NCBI GenBank assembly: GCA_016703105.1
Contig: JADJCS010000020.1
Span: 62,001 to 126,000 of the forward strand
Direction of reading: 5' to 3'
From: Flavobacteriales bacterium
GTDB taxonomy: Bacteria > Bacteroidota > Bacteroidia > Flavobacteriales_F > PHOS-HE28
Length of the DNA stretch: 64,000 nt
The translations under genes and the position numbers were made by a program. The notes under the pieces were generated by a model. That model was not told the DNA's origin. It saw nothing but the letters and a program-made list of their open reading frames with translations, and ran no database searches. This document shows, piece after piece, positions 41,771-50,253 of the stretch; the stretch's first letter is position 1, and the number at the start of each line of letters is the position of its first letter.

Positions 41771-42559
41771 TCAGTTCTTCGGCCGATGGCAGAAGTACAC
41801 GTCCTCGTCGTGCGGCAATCCGGCACGGAACCGTTCAGCCGGCGTGAACTTGTCCGTGTAGGCCACCACCTCGACACCGAATCCCGCTGCCTGCAACTTG
41901 TCCTTCAGGTCGAGCCCGTAGAGCCGGAAGTGATCGTGCTGCCCGAAGCGGCGCTCGCGCTCCTTGGGATCGGTGATGGTGATGTCCTCATCGGTGCGCG
42001 CCATGGCCTTGCTCAGCGGCACCTGGATGATGGCCCAGCCGCCGGGCTTCAGCACGCGCAGCAGTTCGCGCATGGCGAGGCCATCGTCCGGCACATGCTC
42101 CAGCACGTGGCTGCAGATCACCGCATCGAAGGTGGCCTCCGGGAATTGGATCCGCGTGATGTCCATGTCGATCGTGCCCTTCGGATACTCATAGCCCGGA
42201 TCGAACTTGTCGCCGGCGGTATAGTCCACGAGCGGATGCTTACTGAGGCGATCGAAGTAGAAGCGCTCGGGTGCTACGTGCAGCAACTTCTGTTTCTGCT
42301 TCAATAGCGGTGTGCGCTCCTGGATGAAGAGCCACATCAAGCGGTGCCGCTCCAGGGATCCGCAGGCGGGGCATTGCGCATGCGCTCTTCGCCGATCCGC
42401 TACACCGAAGGGAAGGAAGGTGATGAAGGAACCATCGCAGCAAGGGCATTGCACTTCATTGCCTTTGAGACCTTCCAACCGCTTGCGCCTTCCGCTCATG
42501 CGGGCGAGCGCCTGGCGGATCAGCCATTCACTGTATTTGGTGCGCAATGCGGTGAGCAT
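41771..42559 (-). CDS. SAM-dependent methyltransferase with N-terminal zinc ribbon
   Basis: 262 residues. An N-terminal four-Cys ribbon (CPCC...CPAC, residues ~38-66) precedes a class I methyltransferase fold. Post-motif strands are seen in LLHVAPER (motif I region degenerate, without GxGxG), MDITRIQFPEATFDAVICSHVLEHVPDD (motif II/III, the HVLEHV signature of PF08241/13489) and LRVLKPGGWAIIQVP. The substrate is unknown; similar proteins lie in polysaccharide clusters. A TACCTTCG -7 box is 15 bases upstream of the ATG. Confidence 0.85.
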   Translation of the reverse strand: MLTALRTKYSEWLIRQALARMSGRRKRLEGLKGNEVQCPCCDGSFITFLPFGVADRRRAHAQCPACGSLERHRLMWLFIQERTPLLKQKQKLLHVAPERFYFDRLSKHPLVDYTAGDKFDPGYEYPKGTIDMDITRIQFPEATFDAVICSHVLEHVPDDGLAMRELLRVLKPGGWAIIQVPLSKAMARTDEDITITDPKERERRFGQHDHFRLYGLDLKDKLQAAGFGVEVVAYTDKFTPAERFRAGLPHDEDVYFCHRPKN

Positions 42560-42573
42560 GGTGGGAAAGTGCC

Positions 42574-42581
42574 CGAAGGTA
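42574..42581 (-). promoter_or_regulatory. -7 box of the methyltransferase gene
   Basis: TACCTTCG on the minus strand, 15 bases before the start codon, matches the TAnnTT(T/C)G box seen ahead of several genes here. Confidence 0.45.
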
Positions 42582-42642
42582 GTTGGACGAAAGAAGCAGG
42601 GGCAGGCGCGAGAGCATCATCGCCCCTGCCCCTGCCTCCTGC

Positions 42643-42837
42643 CTAGTGCTCCAGATCAGGATCCTGCTTCTTCGGCTTGCGTGTGTAGGTCTTCTTGCTC
42701 TTCACCACGCGCGGGCGGAAGCGCCCATCGAAGGCGCCCTGCTCTTTCTGCTCCTTCCGCTTCGCGGCACGCGCGATGGCGTCCAGCGCTTTCTTGATGG
42801 CGGCTTTGGACTTCGGCGGGGTGCTGCGCTTGGCCAT
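42643..42837 (-). CDS. Small basic protein, function unknown
   Basis: 64 residues from the ATG at 42837: MAKRSTPPKSKAAIKKALDAIA then a helix RAAKRKEQKEQ and a basic tail (KSKKTYTRKPKKQDPDLEH). Very rich in Lys, with one predicted helix. It may bind nucleic acid. No family recognised, but spacing and codon use look genuine. It precedes the methyltransferase gene on the same strand by 83 bases and diverges from the diheme cytochrome gene. Confidence 0.6.
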   Translation of the reverse strand: MAKRSTPPKSKAAIKKALDAIARAAKRKEQKEQGAFDGRFRPRVVKSKKTYTRKPKKQDPDLEH

Positions 42838-43005
42838 GCGGACTTTCAAAGATGCGATGTGCGGGCAGATGCACCGCAGCGGCGCAGCGGGCGCAACGGC
42901 TGCGCCACGTTCTTCTTCCCCTTCGTGAACGATTACCGGACCGATCCCGACGGCTTGCCGGTTCGAGGCATCCTCTTATTTTCAACCCGCAAAAACCGCT
43001 GCGCC

Positions 43006-44001
43006 ATGAAGAAGTTCGCCAAGATCCTCGGTGTTCTGCTGCTGCTCGTTGTGCTCGTGGTGATAGGTGCCATCACCTACGTGACCAAGGCCCTGCCCAA
43101 CATCGATGTGCCCGCCGATCTGAAGGTGGATGTGACCCCGGAACGCGTGGCGCGTGGGGGGTACCTGGCCAATAGCGTGTGCGTATGTATGGACTGCCAC
43201 AGCACGCGCGATTGGAACACGTATGCCGCGCCGCTCACCCCCGGCACGCTCGGCAAGGGTGGGGAGCGCTTTGATGAGACGATGAATTTCCCCGGCACCT
43301 TCTTCGCACGCAACATCACGCCCTTCGGCATCAAGGAATGGAGCGATGGCGAGATCTACCGCGCCATTACCAGCGGAGTGAGCAGGGACGGCCATCCTTT
43401 CTTCCCTGTGATGCCGTATCCGAACTACGGAAAGCTGGACAACGAGGACGTTTACAGCATCATCGCCTACCTGCGTTCGCTTCCGCCGATCGAATCGACG
43501 CATCCTGCGAGCGAGCCTTCCTTCCCAATGAGCGTGATCCTGCACACCATACCACAACCGGCAACGCCCACCAAGCGGCCCGATCCATCGGACGTGCTCG
43601 CTTACGGCGCCTATATGACCAACGCGGCGGCTTGCATGGAATGCCACACGAAGACCGAGAAGGGGAAGAAGATCGGTGAGCCCTTCGCCGGTGGTTTCGA
43701 GTTCGTCTTCCCCGGTGGGTCCACGGTGCGTTCGGCCAACATCACACCCCATCCCACCACCGGTATCGGCGCATGGGACAAGGCCACCTTCATCGCCAGG
43801 TTCAAACAGCACGCGGACAGTGCCTATGTGCCGCCACCCATCAACTGGCAGGACGGCGACTTCCAGACGGTGATGCCCTGGATGATGTACAGCAGTATGA
43901 GCGAGCAGGACCTGGGCGCCATCTTCGACTACCTGCGCTCCTTGCCTCCGGTGGACAACCGTATCGAGAAGTGGACGCCCGCCGTGGCGCAGGCGCAGTA
44001 G
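43006..44001 (+). CDS. Membrane-anchored diheme cytochrome c
   Basis: 331 residues from the ATG at 43006, with an uncleaved N-terminal helix (ILGVLLLLVVLVVIGAITYV) anchoring it to the inner membrane. Two cytochrome c domains follow: heme motif CMDCH at residues 61-65 with distal Met in FPVMPYPNY, and CMECH near 210 with a second Met region MPWMMYS. RGGYLANSV and YGAYMTNAA are the matching domain starts, showing internal duplication. It is similar to gluconate/alcohol dehydrogenase cytochrome subunits and diheme carriers of the respiratory chain. The preceding 141 codons of open frame are antisense to other genes. Confidence 0.9.
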   Translation: MKKFAKILGVLLLLVVLVVIGAITYVTKALPNIDVPADLKVDVTPERVARGGYLANSVCVCMDCHSTRDWNTYAAPLTPGTLGKGGERFDETMNFPGTFFARNITPFGIKEWSDGEIYRAITSGVSRDGHPFFPVMPYPNYGKLDNEDVYSIIAYLRSLPPIESTHPASEPSFPMSVILHTIPQPATPTKRPDPSDVLAYGAYMTNAAACMECHTKTEKGKKIGEPFAGGFEFVFPGGSTVRSANITPHPTTGIGAWDKATFIARFKQHADSAYVPPPINWQDGDFQTVMPWMMYSSMSEQDLGAIFDYLRSLPPVDNRIEKWTPAVAQAQ

Positions 44002-44035
44002 GGGGCGGTTGACGGTTGGTGGTTGTTGGTGCGGT

Positions 44036-44560
44036 CTACTTCAATATCCCGTAGTACAGCACGTCCATCAATTCCCCGTTGCCGGCGCGGTACTCTTTGC
44101 GGAGCAGACCTTCGTGCTGGAACCCGCACTTCTCGGCCACGCGTATGCTCGCGGGATTGTCCGGCGCGATGCGCGCGTACACCTTGCTGATGCCCAGTTG
44201 CGTGAAAGCTCGGTCCACGGCCCACATCACGCCGAGGGTGGCGAAGCCCTGGCCTTGGTAGGGCGTGGCCATGAAGTAGCCCACCTCGCACTTGGGCACG
44301 TTCGCGTCGAACTGTTTTAGGATCACGGCGCCTATGGGTGGGCCTCCCTCGTAGTCGCGCAGCACGAAACTGAAAAAGCTGCGGTCCTGCATCATCGCGA
44401 GGCGGTCCTTGATGTAGCGGCGTGTGGCACGAACATCGGTACAACTTCCCACAGTGGTGGGGAAGTAAAGGGACAGTCGTTCGCGCTCGCTGTCCACCAG
44501 GTGGAAGAAGCCCTCGTCATCGTCCTTCGCGATGGGCTCGATGATGACCGAATCGCTCAT
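44036..44560 (-). CDS. GNAT N-acetyltransferase (RimJ/RimL type)
   Basis: 174 residues. The acetyl-CoA binding signature is CEVGYFMATPYQGQGFATLGVMWAVDRAF (R/Q-x-x-G-x-G/A) around residues 90-118, followed by YARIAPDNPASIRVAEKCGFQHEGLLRKEY, the RimJ/RimL/SpeG C-terminal pattern. It may acetylate ribosomal-protein or other amino groups. The ATG overlaps the queuosine-transporter stop (ATGA), so the two are coupled. Confidence 0.88.
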   Translation of the reverse strand: MSDSVIIEPIAKDDDEGFFHLVDSERERLSLYFPTTVGSCTDVRATRRYIKDRLAMMQDRSFFSFVLRDYEGGPPIGAVILKQFDANVPKCEVGYFMATPYQGQGFATLGVMWAVDRAFTQLGISKVYARIAPDNPASIRVAEKCGFQHEGLLRKEYRAGNGELMDVLYYGILK

Positions 44561-45345
44561 TGTTCGTCCTTCCTCCGCAATGCCGCTGCGCGCATGGCCT
44601 GAGCACGTTCCGGGCCAAGATACTGTTCCACTCCGGCGTGTACGGCGTATACCAGCGGCGTGGCCAGCACGGCCACCAACAGCTTATAGGTATAGGCCGT
44701 GAGCACCAAGGCAGTGGCCATGGGGAAGCTCATGTCCTTGAAGATCCAGAAGGCGACGTAGGTCACCACCACGCTGTCGATCAGCTGGCTCACCACGGTG
44801 CTGCCCGTGGCGCGCAACCAGATCCGCTTGTCGCCGGTGATGCGCTTGATACGCCGGAAGAGGAACGCGTCCACGAGCTGGCCCACCACGAAGGCGGTGA
44901 GCGAGCCCACAATGATGTTCATGCCCTGTCCGAAGATCGCGGTGAAGGCCGCCTGCATGTCAGGCACCCCTTGCGCGGCGCTGCTGCCGATCCACCAGCC
45001 CTGCTCCGCCGGCATGTGGATGGCGAGGTACATCATTACGAAGGCGAAGGTGATGAGACCGGTGGTGAGCAACGTGAGGAAGCGCACGCCGCGTACGCCG
45101 TAGTAATCGTTGACCACATCCGTCATGATGAAGACGATGGGCCAGGGCAACACACCCACGCTCAGCACGAAGCTCAGATGCTCCTGGCCCAGCAGGGAGA
45201 AATCCGCCTTCGCAACACCAAGCAAGGTCTCCAACTGGAAGAGTTTCACGCCGACCATCTCCGCGATCAACGCGTTGGCCACGAAGAAGCCGCCGAGGAT
45301 CAGGTAGAGCCGCGTGGCCTTGTCAGCGAGGATAGAGTGGATCAC
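44557..45345 (-). CDS. Queuosine precursor transporter (YhhQ family)
   Basis: About 262 residues from a GTG at 45345. Six hydrophobic segments are visible with the VUT/YhhQ signature: FPMATALVLTAYTYKLLVAVLATPL near the C-terminus, TDVVNDYYGVRGVRFLTLLTTGLITF near 80, and GQLVDAFLFRRIKRITGDKRIWLRATGSTVVSQLIDS. It imports preQ0/preQ1 for tRNA queuosine modification. The ORF can be extended upstream to a TTG, but the GTG fits the alignment. A TACCTTCC -7-like box at 45352-45359 (minus) would make the mRNA nearly leaderless. It is coupled to the downstream GNAT gene. Confidence 0.88.
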   Translation of the reverse strand: MIHSILADKATRLYLILGGFFVANALIAEMVGVKLFQLETLLGVAKADFSLLGQEHLSFVLSVGVLPWPIVFIMTDVVNDYYGVRGVRFLTLLTTGLITFAFVMMYLAIHMPAEQGWWIGSSAAQGVPDMQAAFTAIFGQGMNIIVGSLTAFVVGQLVDAFLFRRIKRITGDKRIWLRATGSTVVSQLIDSVVVTYVAFWIFKDMSFPMATALVLTAYTYKLLVAVLATPLVYAVHAGVEQYLGPERAQAMRAAALRRKDEQ

Positions 45346-45435
45346 TGGCCGGGAAGGTAGCGGGGAATGCGAAGCGCAAAGACGCGAAGAAAGCAAAGGA
45401 ATACGCAGGGCTTGGCACCCGCTGCGTCGTTGCGG

Positions 45436-46992
45436 TTACTCCTTGATCAGCTTGCCGCTCTGCCAGCCAGCACCGGTTTTGATGCGCACGTAATGAAGCC
45501 CACGCGCGAGGTGACGGATGTCCACAACAACAGACCCTTCACCATGGAACGATCGCGATAGCACCAAGCGACCGGTCCCGTCCACGATCTCCATATCCGT
45601 CAGGTCCACACCCACGATCCGCACTTCATCCCGCGCTGGGTTCGGTGCAAGGGTGAATGATGCGTTCCCTTCCGGCGCTGCAACGGAAGTGCTCACACAG
45701 GTCACTTCCACCGTCACGGTTCCCGGTTGCATGGTAAGCGAAGGCAGCACATCCGTCACCACCCAGGTCGCGGTGTCGGTGGTATAGGCGGTATCCACGC
45801 GCGGTATCCAGCCGCCTTGGTTGGTGGTGAAGGGATCGGCAGTGCAGAAGGTAAGATCCGCACCCGCATGGATCATCAGCATCGCGACGGTTCCTGAATT
45901 GAGCGTGAGCCCCGGGCCGGTGCCCATCAGGTACACATCGTTCGCATCGCCGTGTACGGCCTTGACCAGTTGGCTCACGGGCAGTTGCGGAAAACCAAGG
46001 GCCAGCGTCGCGCTCTCCGTATCCACGATCTGCACGAAGGGGGCATCGTTCGCGTCCTCGCCGAAAACGAGGAAAGCGGTGTCGCCCAGCAGCACCGTTT
46101 CCGCAGCCACCTGTGTAAGGAAACCATGTGGCGGGAGCGAGAGCCGCTTGCGCGCCCAAAGCACAACGCCATCACTGGCGAGCGCGAGCATGGAGAGGCC
46201 GGAACGCGCCGCGCTTTGGTAGCGTGAGATCACCCGCAAAGTGCCATCGCCCAGCTCGAACACATCGGCGAAGGAGTGGGCCGCGAGGCTGTCCACATAG
46301 GTGCGCGCCCAGGTCAATGTGCCCGCGCTGTCCGTGCGCACCACTTTAATGCGGCCTTCCGGGCCGAACGCGTTCACCCCGCTGGTGTAGAGGTAGCCCC
46401 CATCCGCCGTGCGGTGCATGGAGTGGAAGGGCGTGAGGTCGCCACCCACGGTGTACAACTCACCGCCTTGTAAGCTTCCATCCGCAGCGAGGCGCGCACG
46501 CGCGCCCTGCGATCCCAGCGAACGCTGCCCGCCGACCATAAAGCCGTTCGCGCCATCCTCCACCGCATCGTTCCAAATGGCTCCTCCGCTGGGCGGGGTG
46601 TAGGTTTTCGCCTCGGTGGGTTGGCCGGTAGGATCCAGCAGCAGGTAGAACGCCTGCCCTTCATACCGGCCGAAGCACGCTGTGGATCCATCCGCCAGCG
46701 GCACCATGCGCTTCATCTGCACTTCCATGGTGTCCGCATCAATGTCCCATTGCGCCAGCGGTACCATGTTCGCATCCATGCGCACAAAGCGCAGTCGCGT
46801 GGTAGTGGTGCTGTCCGCCTGGGCGAAGCAGGCCAGCAGGCCCCCGTTCACCTCGCGCACCAGATCCTCGCGCCCCTGGAAGGTGGTGCCGCTGTCATTG
46901 CCCAGCAGCAGCCATTGGGCGAGATCGGTCTGGGCCATCGCGCTGTGCGCGATGAGTACCAGCGATGCGAGCGGAAGGCGGAGGGGAGGCAT
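45436..46992 (-). CDS. Secreted beta-propeller-like protein with T9SS sorting domain
   Basis: 518 residues: signal peptide (MPPLRLPLASLVLIAHSAMAQ), a long beta-rich region with repeats like GGYLYTSGVNAFGPEGRIKVVRTD and RVISRYQSAARSGLSMLALASDG that resemble delta-60 / propeller-type blades, and a T9SS type A tail from FTLAPNPARDEVRIVG to GKLIKE. Exported to the surface or medium. Function unknown. A TACCTTCG box at 47015-47022 lies 23 bases upstream of the start. Confidence 0.85.
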   Translation of the reverse strand: MPPLRLPLASLVLIAHSAMAQTDLAQWLLLGNDSGTTFQGREDLVREVNGGLLACFAQADSTTTTRLRFVRMDANMVPLAQWDIDADTMEVQMKRMVPLADGSTACFGRYEGQAFYLLLDPTGQPTEAKTYTPPSGGAIWNDAVEDGANGFMVGGQRSLGSQGARARLAADGSLQGGELYTVGGDLTPFHSMHRTADGGYLYTSGVNAFGPEGRIKVVRTDSAGTLTWARTYVDSLAAHSFADVFELGDGTLRVISRYQSAARSGLSMLALASDGVVLWARKRLSLPPHGFLTQVAAETVLLGDTAFLVFGEDANDAPFVQIVDTESATLALGFPQLPVSQLVKAVHGDANDVYLMGTGPGLTLNSGTVAMLMIHAGADLTFCTADPFTTNQGGWIPRVDTAYTTDTATWVVTDVLPSLTMQPGTVTVEVTCVSTSVAAPEGNASFTLAPNPARDEVRIVGVDLTDMEIVDGTGRLVLSRSFHGEGSVVVDIRHLARGLHYVRIKTGAGWQSGKLIKE

Positions 46993-47014
46993 GGGGGTGG
47001 GATCTGGAGCAGCC

Positions 47015-47022
47015 CGAAGGTA
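47015..47022 (-). promoter_or_regulatory. -7 box of the T9SS gene
   Basis: TACCTTCG on the minus strand, 23 bases ahead of the ATG at 46992. Confidence 0.45.
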
Positions 47023-47070
47023 CTTACGCGCCTATCGTATGGTAACTCACGTGATGTTCCGTGCACCCGT

Positions 47071-47418
47071 TCAATTGAACCACACCGCATACCCCTTCCT
47101 GCGCAATTCAAGCGCAAGGCCTTCCTCCACCGCCAGCGCCTCTTCGCGGCTCATGGGGCCGATGTTTTGGTAGAGGCTGGGGCGCAGGTAGAGGCCGTAT
47201 TTCTGCACGATGTTAGCCGAGAGCTTGTGCCCTTTCGCATTCCGGTAGCCGGTCTTGTGCTGCTGGAAACGTTCCTGGGGCGTCTTGCTCGTCATGCCCA
47301 CGTACAGGCATTGCAACACGCCGTTGAACTGCGGGTTGGCCGCGCGGAACTTGGCGTCCTCATTGAACACCTTCCGGGATAGTTCGATCACGTAGACTTG
47401 GTAGGTGGTGGGGGGCAT
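47071..47418 (-). CDS. GIY-YIG-like nuclease-fold protein
   Basis: 115 residues from the ATG at 47418. YQVYVIEL and CLYVGMTSKTPQERFQQHKTGYRN match the GIY-YIG core (the first strand with 'VYVIEL' and the 'YVGMT...R...H' segment), followed by YGLYLRPSLYQNIGPMSREEALAVEEGLA and the typical end GYAVWFN. This is a stand-alone small GIY-YIG relative of unknown activity. The ten codons upstream in frame were dropped because they overlap a short GGGGCTCGCCCC element. Confidence 0.75.
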   Translation of the reverse strand: MPPTTYQVYVIELSRKVFNEDAKFRAANPQFNGVLQCLYVGMTSKTPQERFQQHKTGYRNAKGHKLSANIVQKYGLYLRPSLYQNIGPMSREEALAVEEGLALELRRKGYAVWFN

Positions 47419-47514
47419 CAGTGCGTGACCGGTGGGGCTCGCCCCCAAATATCGGTTGCGACTAACTTGACTGCATGTGCTTTGATCGCCGGAGGGACCA
47501 CATGAAAACCCGTC

Positions 47515-48993
47515 TCACTCCACTACCACCTTCGTCCCGCTCAGCCATCGTGTGCCATCCAACAGATGCACGAAGTAGAGCCCTGGTGCGCAACGCGTCA
47601 CGTCCAGCACATGCGTCGGGGCCATTGAAGCGACCGCATCTTCTTGCACCAATTTCCCCTCCGCGGTCACCAAAGCCAGGCGTAGGTTTTTGCTCTTCGG
47701 CCCCTCGGGTAGTGTTATGCGCACCGTAGCCTGCCCGCTCGCAGGATTTGGGAACACCACCAGCGCATCGCGCAGATCCGTTACCTGTTCCTCCAAGCCA
47801 TCGAACACCTGGCAGCCCGGCACTAAACAGCCGAAGCTATCCACCTTCACCAGCCAGGCATCTTGGCTCACTACCATGCTATCCACAGCCGTGCCTGCCA
47901 TGATGTACCCCCCATCCAGTGTGCGGCGAACATCATAGAAATATTGCGGAAAGGCCCCATGGGCTTGATAGGTGCGGCGCCACACCGGTGTACCCGCGCT
48001 GTCCACATGTGCCAGCATGCCGACCACGACGGAATTGGGACCATTGGCTGTGCCAGCGACAGTATACCCACCATCCCATGTAACGATGGGCGCGGCGAAG
48101 AAAACGCGGTCGTCTATGTTCTCATACAGGCGTGTCCAAAGTGTATCGCCATCGTCGGCTAGGCGCAGTAGTGTAGGGAAGAGCGGTCCATTGTCAATTG
48201 CACGCTGCCCCCCGGCCATAACATAGCCCCCGTCCGGGTGCACGGACACGAACCCCGGGTTATCCGACCATGGGCTACCATAAGTGCGCTGCCACATCAA
48301 ATTCCCGGCGGCATTGGTGCGCATCAAAAGCATATCGTACTGGTTCCCGGTCTGCAGCCGTGAACCGGAGACAAGAAAGCCCTCGTCTGAGTTCAGAGCG
48401 ACGGCATAAGCATTTTCGGACTGCGCCGTGCCATGGAGTTGGGTCCATAGGGAATCGCCATTGGGCCCAAGGCGCGCCATGTAGACTTGCGAACTCCCTT
48501 GATCAGAATAACCCACTATGCACGCACCTCCATCGGATGTCAAGCACATGCCATTGAAGGCATCTGGGTGAGGAGTGAGAAAGCGCGTATGCCAGACCGT
48601 ATCGCCCAATGAAGTGAAACAGTATACAATTCCGTCCGGTTCAGCCCCAGATGGATGAACCGCGCCCGCCCACAGCCACGAGTTATCCGAACGTCGGTCT
48701 GTTACATGGGAACTCCCAGTGCTCAATGCACCGGAGGGCTGTGAAAAAAGCTGCGTCCAAACAGTCTCACCTAGAGAAGATACCGCACGTGCCCGAAGAT
48801 GGCCCACGTCATTCTGATTCCAGATAGCCAACGCGCGATACGTGGTATCTGGAAAGAGCGCCACACTTCCTTGCACATCAGGGCTACCGTTCCCGCTACC
48901 ATCGGATAGTACCGCCCAGCGCTGTAGTTGTCCACTACATAACAGGGGCAAGGCAGCGCACATAACGCCGAAGAGGTTGCCTTGGCTCCTCAT
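47515..48993 (-). CDS. Secreted propeller-type protein with T9SS sorting domain
   Basis: 492 residues with signal peptide (MRSQGNLFGVMCAALPLLCSGQ). The body is made of repeats of about 50 residues such as DGGYVMAGGQRAIDNGPLFPTLLRLADDGDTLWTRLY and DGGYTVAGTANGPNSVVVGMLAHVDSAGTPVWRR, a pattern seen in Bacteroidota 'delta-60-like' surface proteins. The end is DSFGCLVPGC followed by a T9SS tail (LVVFPNPASGQATVRI to KVVVE). It is a paralogue of 54122-55738, and its start overlaps the end of the T9SS remnant upstream (ATGA). Confidence 0.86.
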   Translation of the reverse strand: MRSQGNLFGVMCAALPLLCSGQLQRWAVLSDGSGNGSPDVQGSVALFPDTTYRALAIWNQNDVGHLRARAVSSLGETVWTQLFSQPSGALSTGSSHVTDRRSDNSWLWAGAVHPSGAEPDGIVYCFTSLGDTVWHTRFLTPHPDAFNGMCLTSDGGACIVGYSDQGSSQVYMARLGPNGDSLWTQLHGTAQSENAYAVALNSDEGFLVSGSRLQTGNQYDMLLMRTNAAGNLMWQRTYGSPWSDNPGFVSVHPDGGYVMAGGQRAIDNGPLFPTLLRLADDGDTLWTRLYENIDDRVFFAAPIVTWDGGYTVAGTANGPNSVVVGMLAHVDSAGTPVWRRTYQAHGAFPQYFYDVRRTLDGGYIMAGTAVDSMVVSQDAWLVKVDSFGCLVPGCQVFDGLEEQVTDLRDALVVFPNPASGQATVRITLPEGPKSKNLRLALVTAEGKLVQEDAVASMAPTHVLDVTRCAPGLYFVHLLDGTRWLSGTKVVVE

Positions 48994-49478
48994 GGTTGGA
49001 CGTTTAGTTTGTGGTGATGCTGTACACCGTTGCTCAGTGTAAAGTGCAAGAAGTAGGTGCCCGCAGCCATAAGCGGCAGCTCCACGGCATTTCCAGATGT
49101 CTGTGCATTTATCCTTCGCCCATCCATGTTTTGAAGGTAGGCCTTGGTCAAGCTCAGGTCATGCGGCAACTCCACCCACACTGTATGTTGCGCGGGATTG
49201 GGCCAAAGGCGGATGCTACTCTGGCGTGGCGGCGGGATGTACTCCGCGCTGCGGATGCCCGGGAGATCATCATTGATCTTCCATGGTGCCCGGATGTAAG
49301 GTTCATGCGCTATATAGTTCAATAGCCCCAGATCTGGCGCAGGTCTTCCGCGTGCGTTCGCATGTGCGGGGCAGGCGGGCGACTTGTGCCTCTTCCATGG
49401 ATCATTCGTCACCATCAAAGCTCGGTGGAAGTCTCCTGACTTCCGCACGCACTTCTCATACAATAGCGGATACCGCAT
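48990..49478 (-). pseudogene. T9SS cargo remnant: C-terminal sorting domain only
   Basis: The 162-codon frame lacks a signal peptide. Its first ~50 codons look non-coding and overlap the MOSC gene end, and only the last ~115 look genuine. These include EPYIRAPWKINDDLPGIRSA and a T9SS sorting domain (SIRLWPNPAQHTVWVELPHD, LPLMAAGTYFLHFTLSNG, HHKLNVQP). This is what is left when a secreted gene loses its 5' part. The stop overlaps the start of the next T9SS gene (ATGA), so the fragment may now only provide a coupled leader. Confidence 0.55.
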
Positions 49479-50253
49479 CCCCCTCGCGCACCATCCCGTC
49501 GCTCTCGGCCATGGCGTTCATCCCGAATTCCACCCGCTTGCCGCGCTTGCGGTAACTGGCCAATGTGCGCGTGGGTTCCTTGCCGCGCTCGCCGGTGCGT
49601 TGGTCGGTGGTGGGGATCACGCAACGCCCGCAGGGCTTCACCAGCGCGAAGCGTGCTGCACCGATCGTGATCTCCTTCCAACCATCTTCCTGGTATGCTT
49701 CGCCACCGGCGATGACGAGGTTGGGACGGAAGCGCTCCATACGCAGATCAGAAGATGATCGGATGCGCGCGTTCAGATCATCCAACGATGCTTGCGAGAG
49801 GATGAGGTAGGGGTAGCCATCGCTGAGCGAGGTGATGCCCTGCGCGTAGGCGGGATCCACATTGCGGTGCGCGCGATCCGGCATATAGGCCAGGTGCATG
49901 GAGCTGCCGAGACGTTCGGTGAACCATGCGGAGATCGTGGCGTCCGCACGCAAAGCGGTGAGCGCATCATCAAAGACGCGCACCGCCAGTTCCTCTCCGC
50001 TGTCGAGTTGCCAGGGCAGATCGATCCTTGCGTTGGTGCGGATGTCCGTTACTCGGAAGCCCTGCGCGAGCGGTGCGGTATGGAGGCAGGCCATCGCGGG
50101 CACCTCACGTTGGGTGATGAAGACGCCGTTGTCGTCTACCAGCATCCAGCGGCGGTCATGCTCCAAGCCGCGGTCGGTGAGCCGCGCCTCGGGAAGGCGG
50201 AAGCCACCGAGCGATTTCACCGGATAACAATGGATGGACGCGAGCGTGATCAC
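49456..50253 (-). CDS. MOSC-domain protein
   Basis: 265 residues. The N-terminal beta-barrel domain begins IHCYPVKSLGGFRLPEARLTDRGLEHDRRWMLVD (PF03476), and the MOSC domain follows with RFRPNLVIAGGEAYQEDGW and the catalytic-type Cys in VKPCGRCVIPTTDQRTGE. It is related to the molybdenum-cofactor sulfurase C-terminal domain and YcbX/mARC reductases, so it may bind Moco and reduce N-hydroxylated compounds. The GTG start overlaps the TGA of the pentaheme gene (GTGA), indicating coupling. Confidence 0.88.
   Translation of the reverse strand: MITLASIHCYPVKSLGGFRLPEARLTDRGLEHDRRWMLVDDNGVFITQREVPAMACLHTAPLAQGFRVTDIRTNARIDLPWQLDSGEELAVRVFDDALTALRADATISAWFTERLGSSMHLAYMPDRAHRNVDPAYAQGITSLSDGYPYLILSQASLDDLNARIRSSSDLRMERFRPNLVIAGGEAYQEDGWKEITIGAARFALVKPCGRCVIPTTDQRTGERGKEPTRTLASYRKRGKRVEFGMNAMAESDGMVREGDAVSAIV

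Noticed and set aside
47419..47470. GGGGCTCGCCCC near 47432 as a third family-B repeat
   Set aside because: Only the terminal GGGGC..GCCCC is shared; the GGACTTGGAGCGG core and the covarying hairpin are missing.
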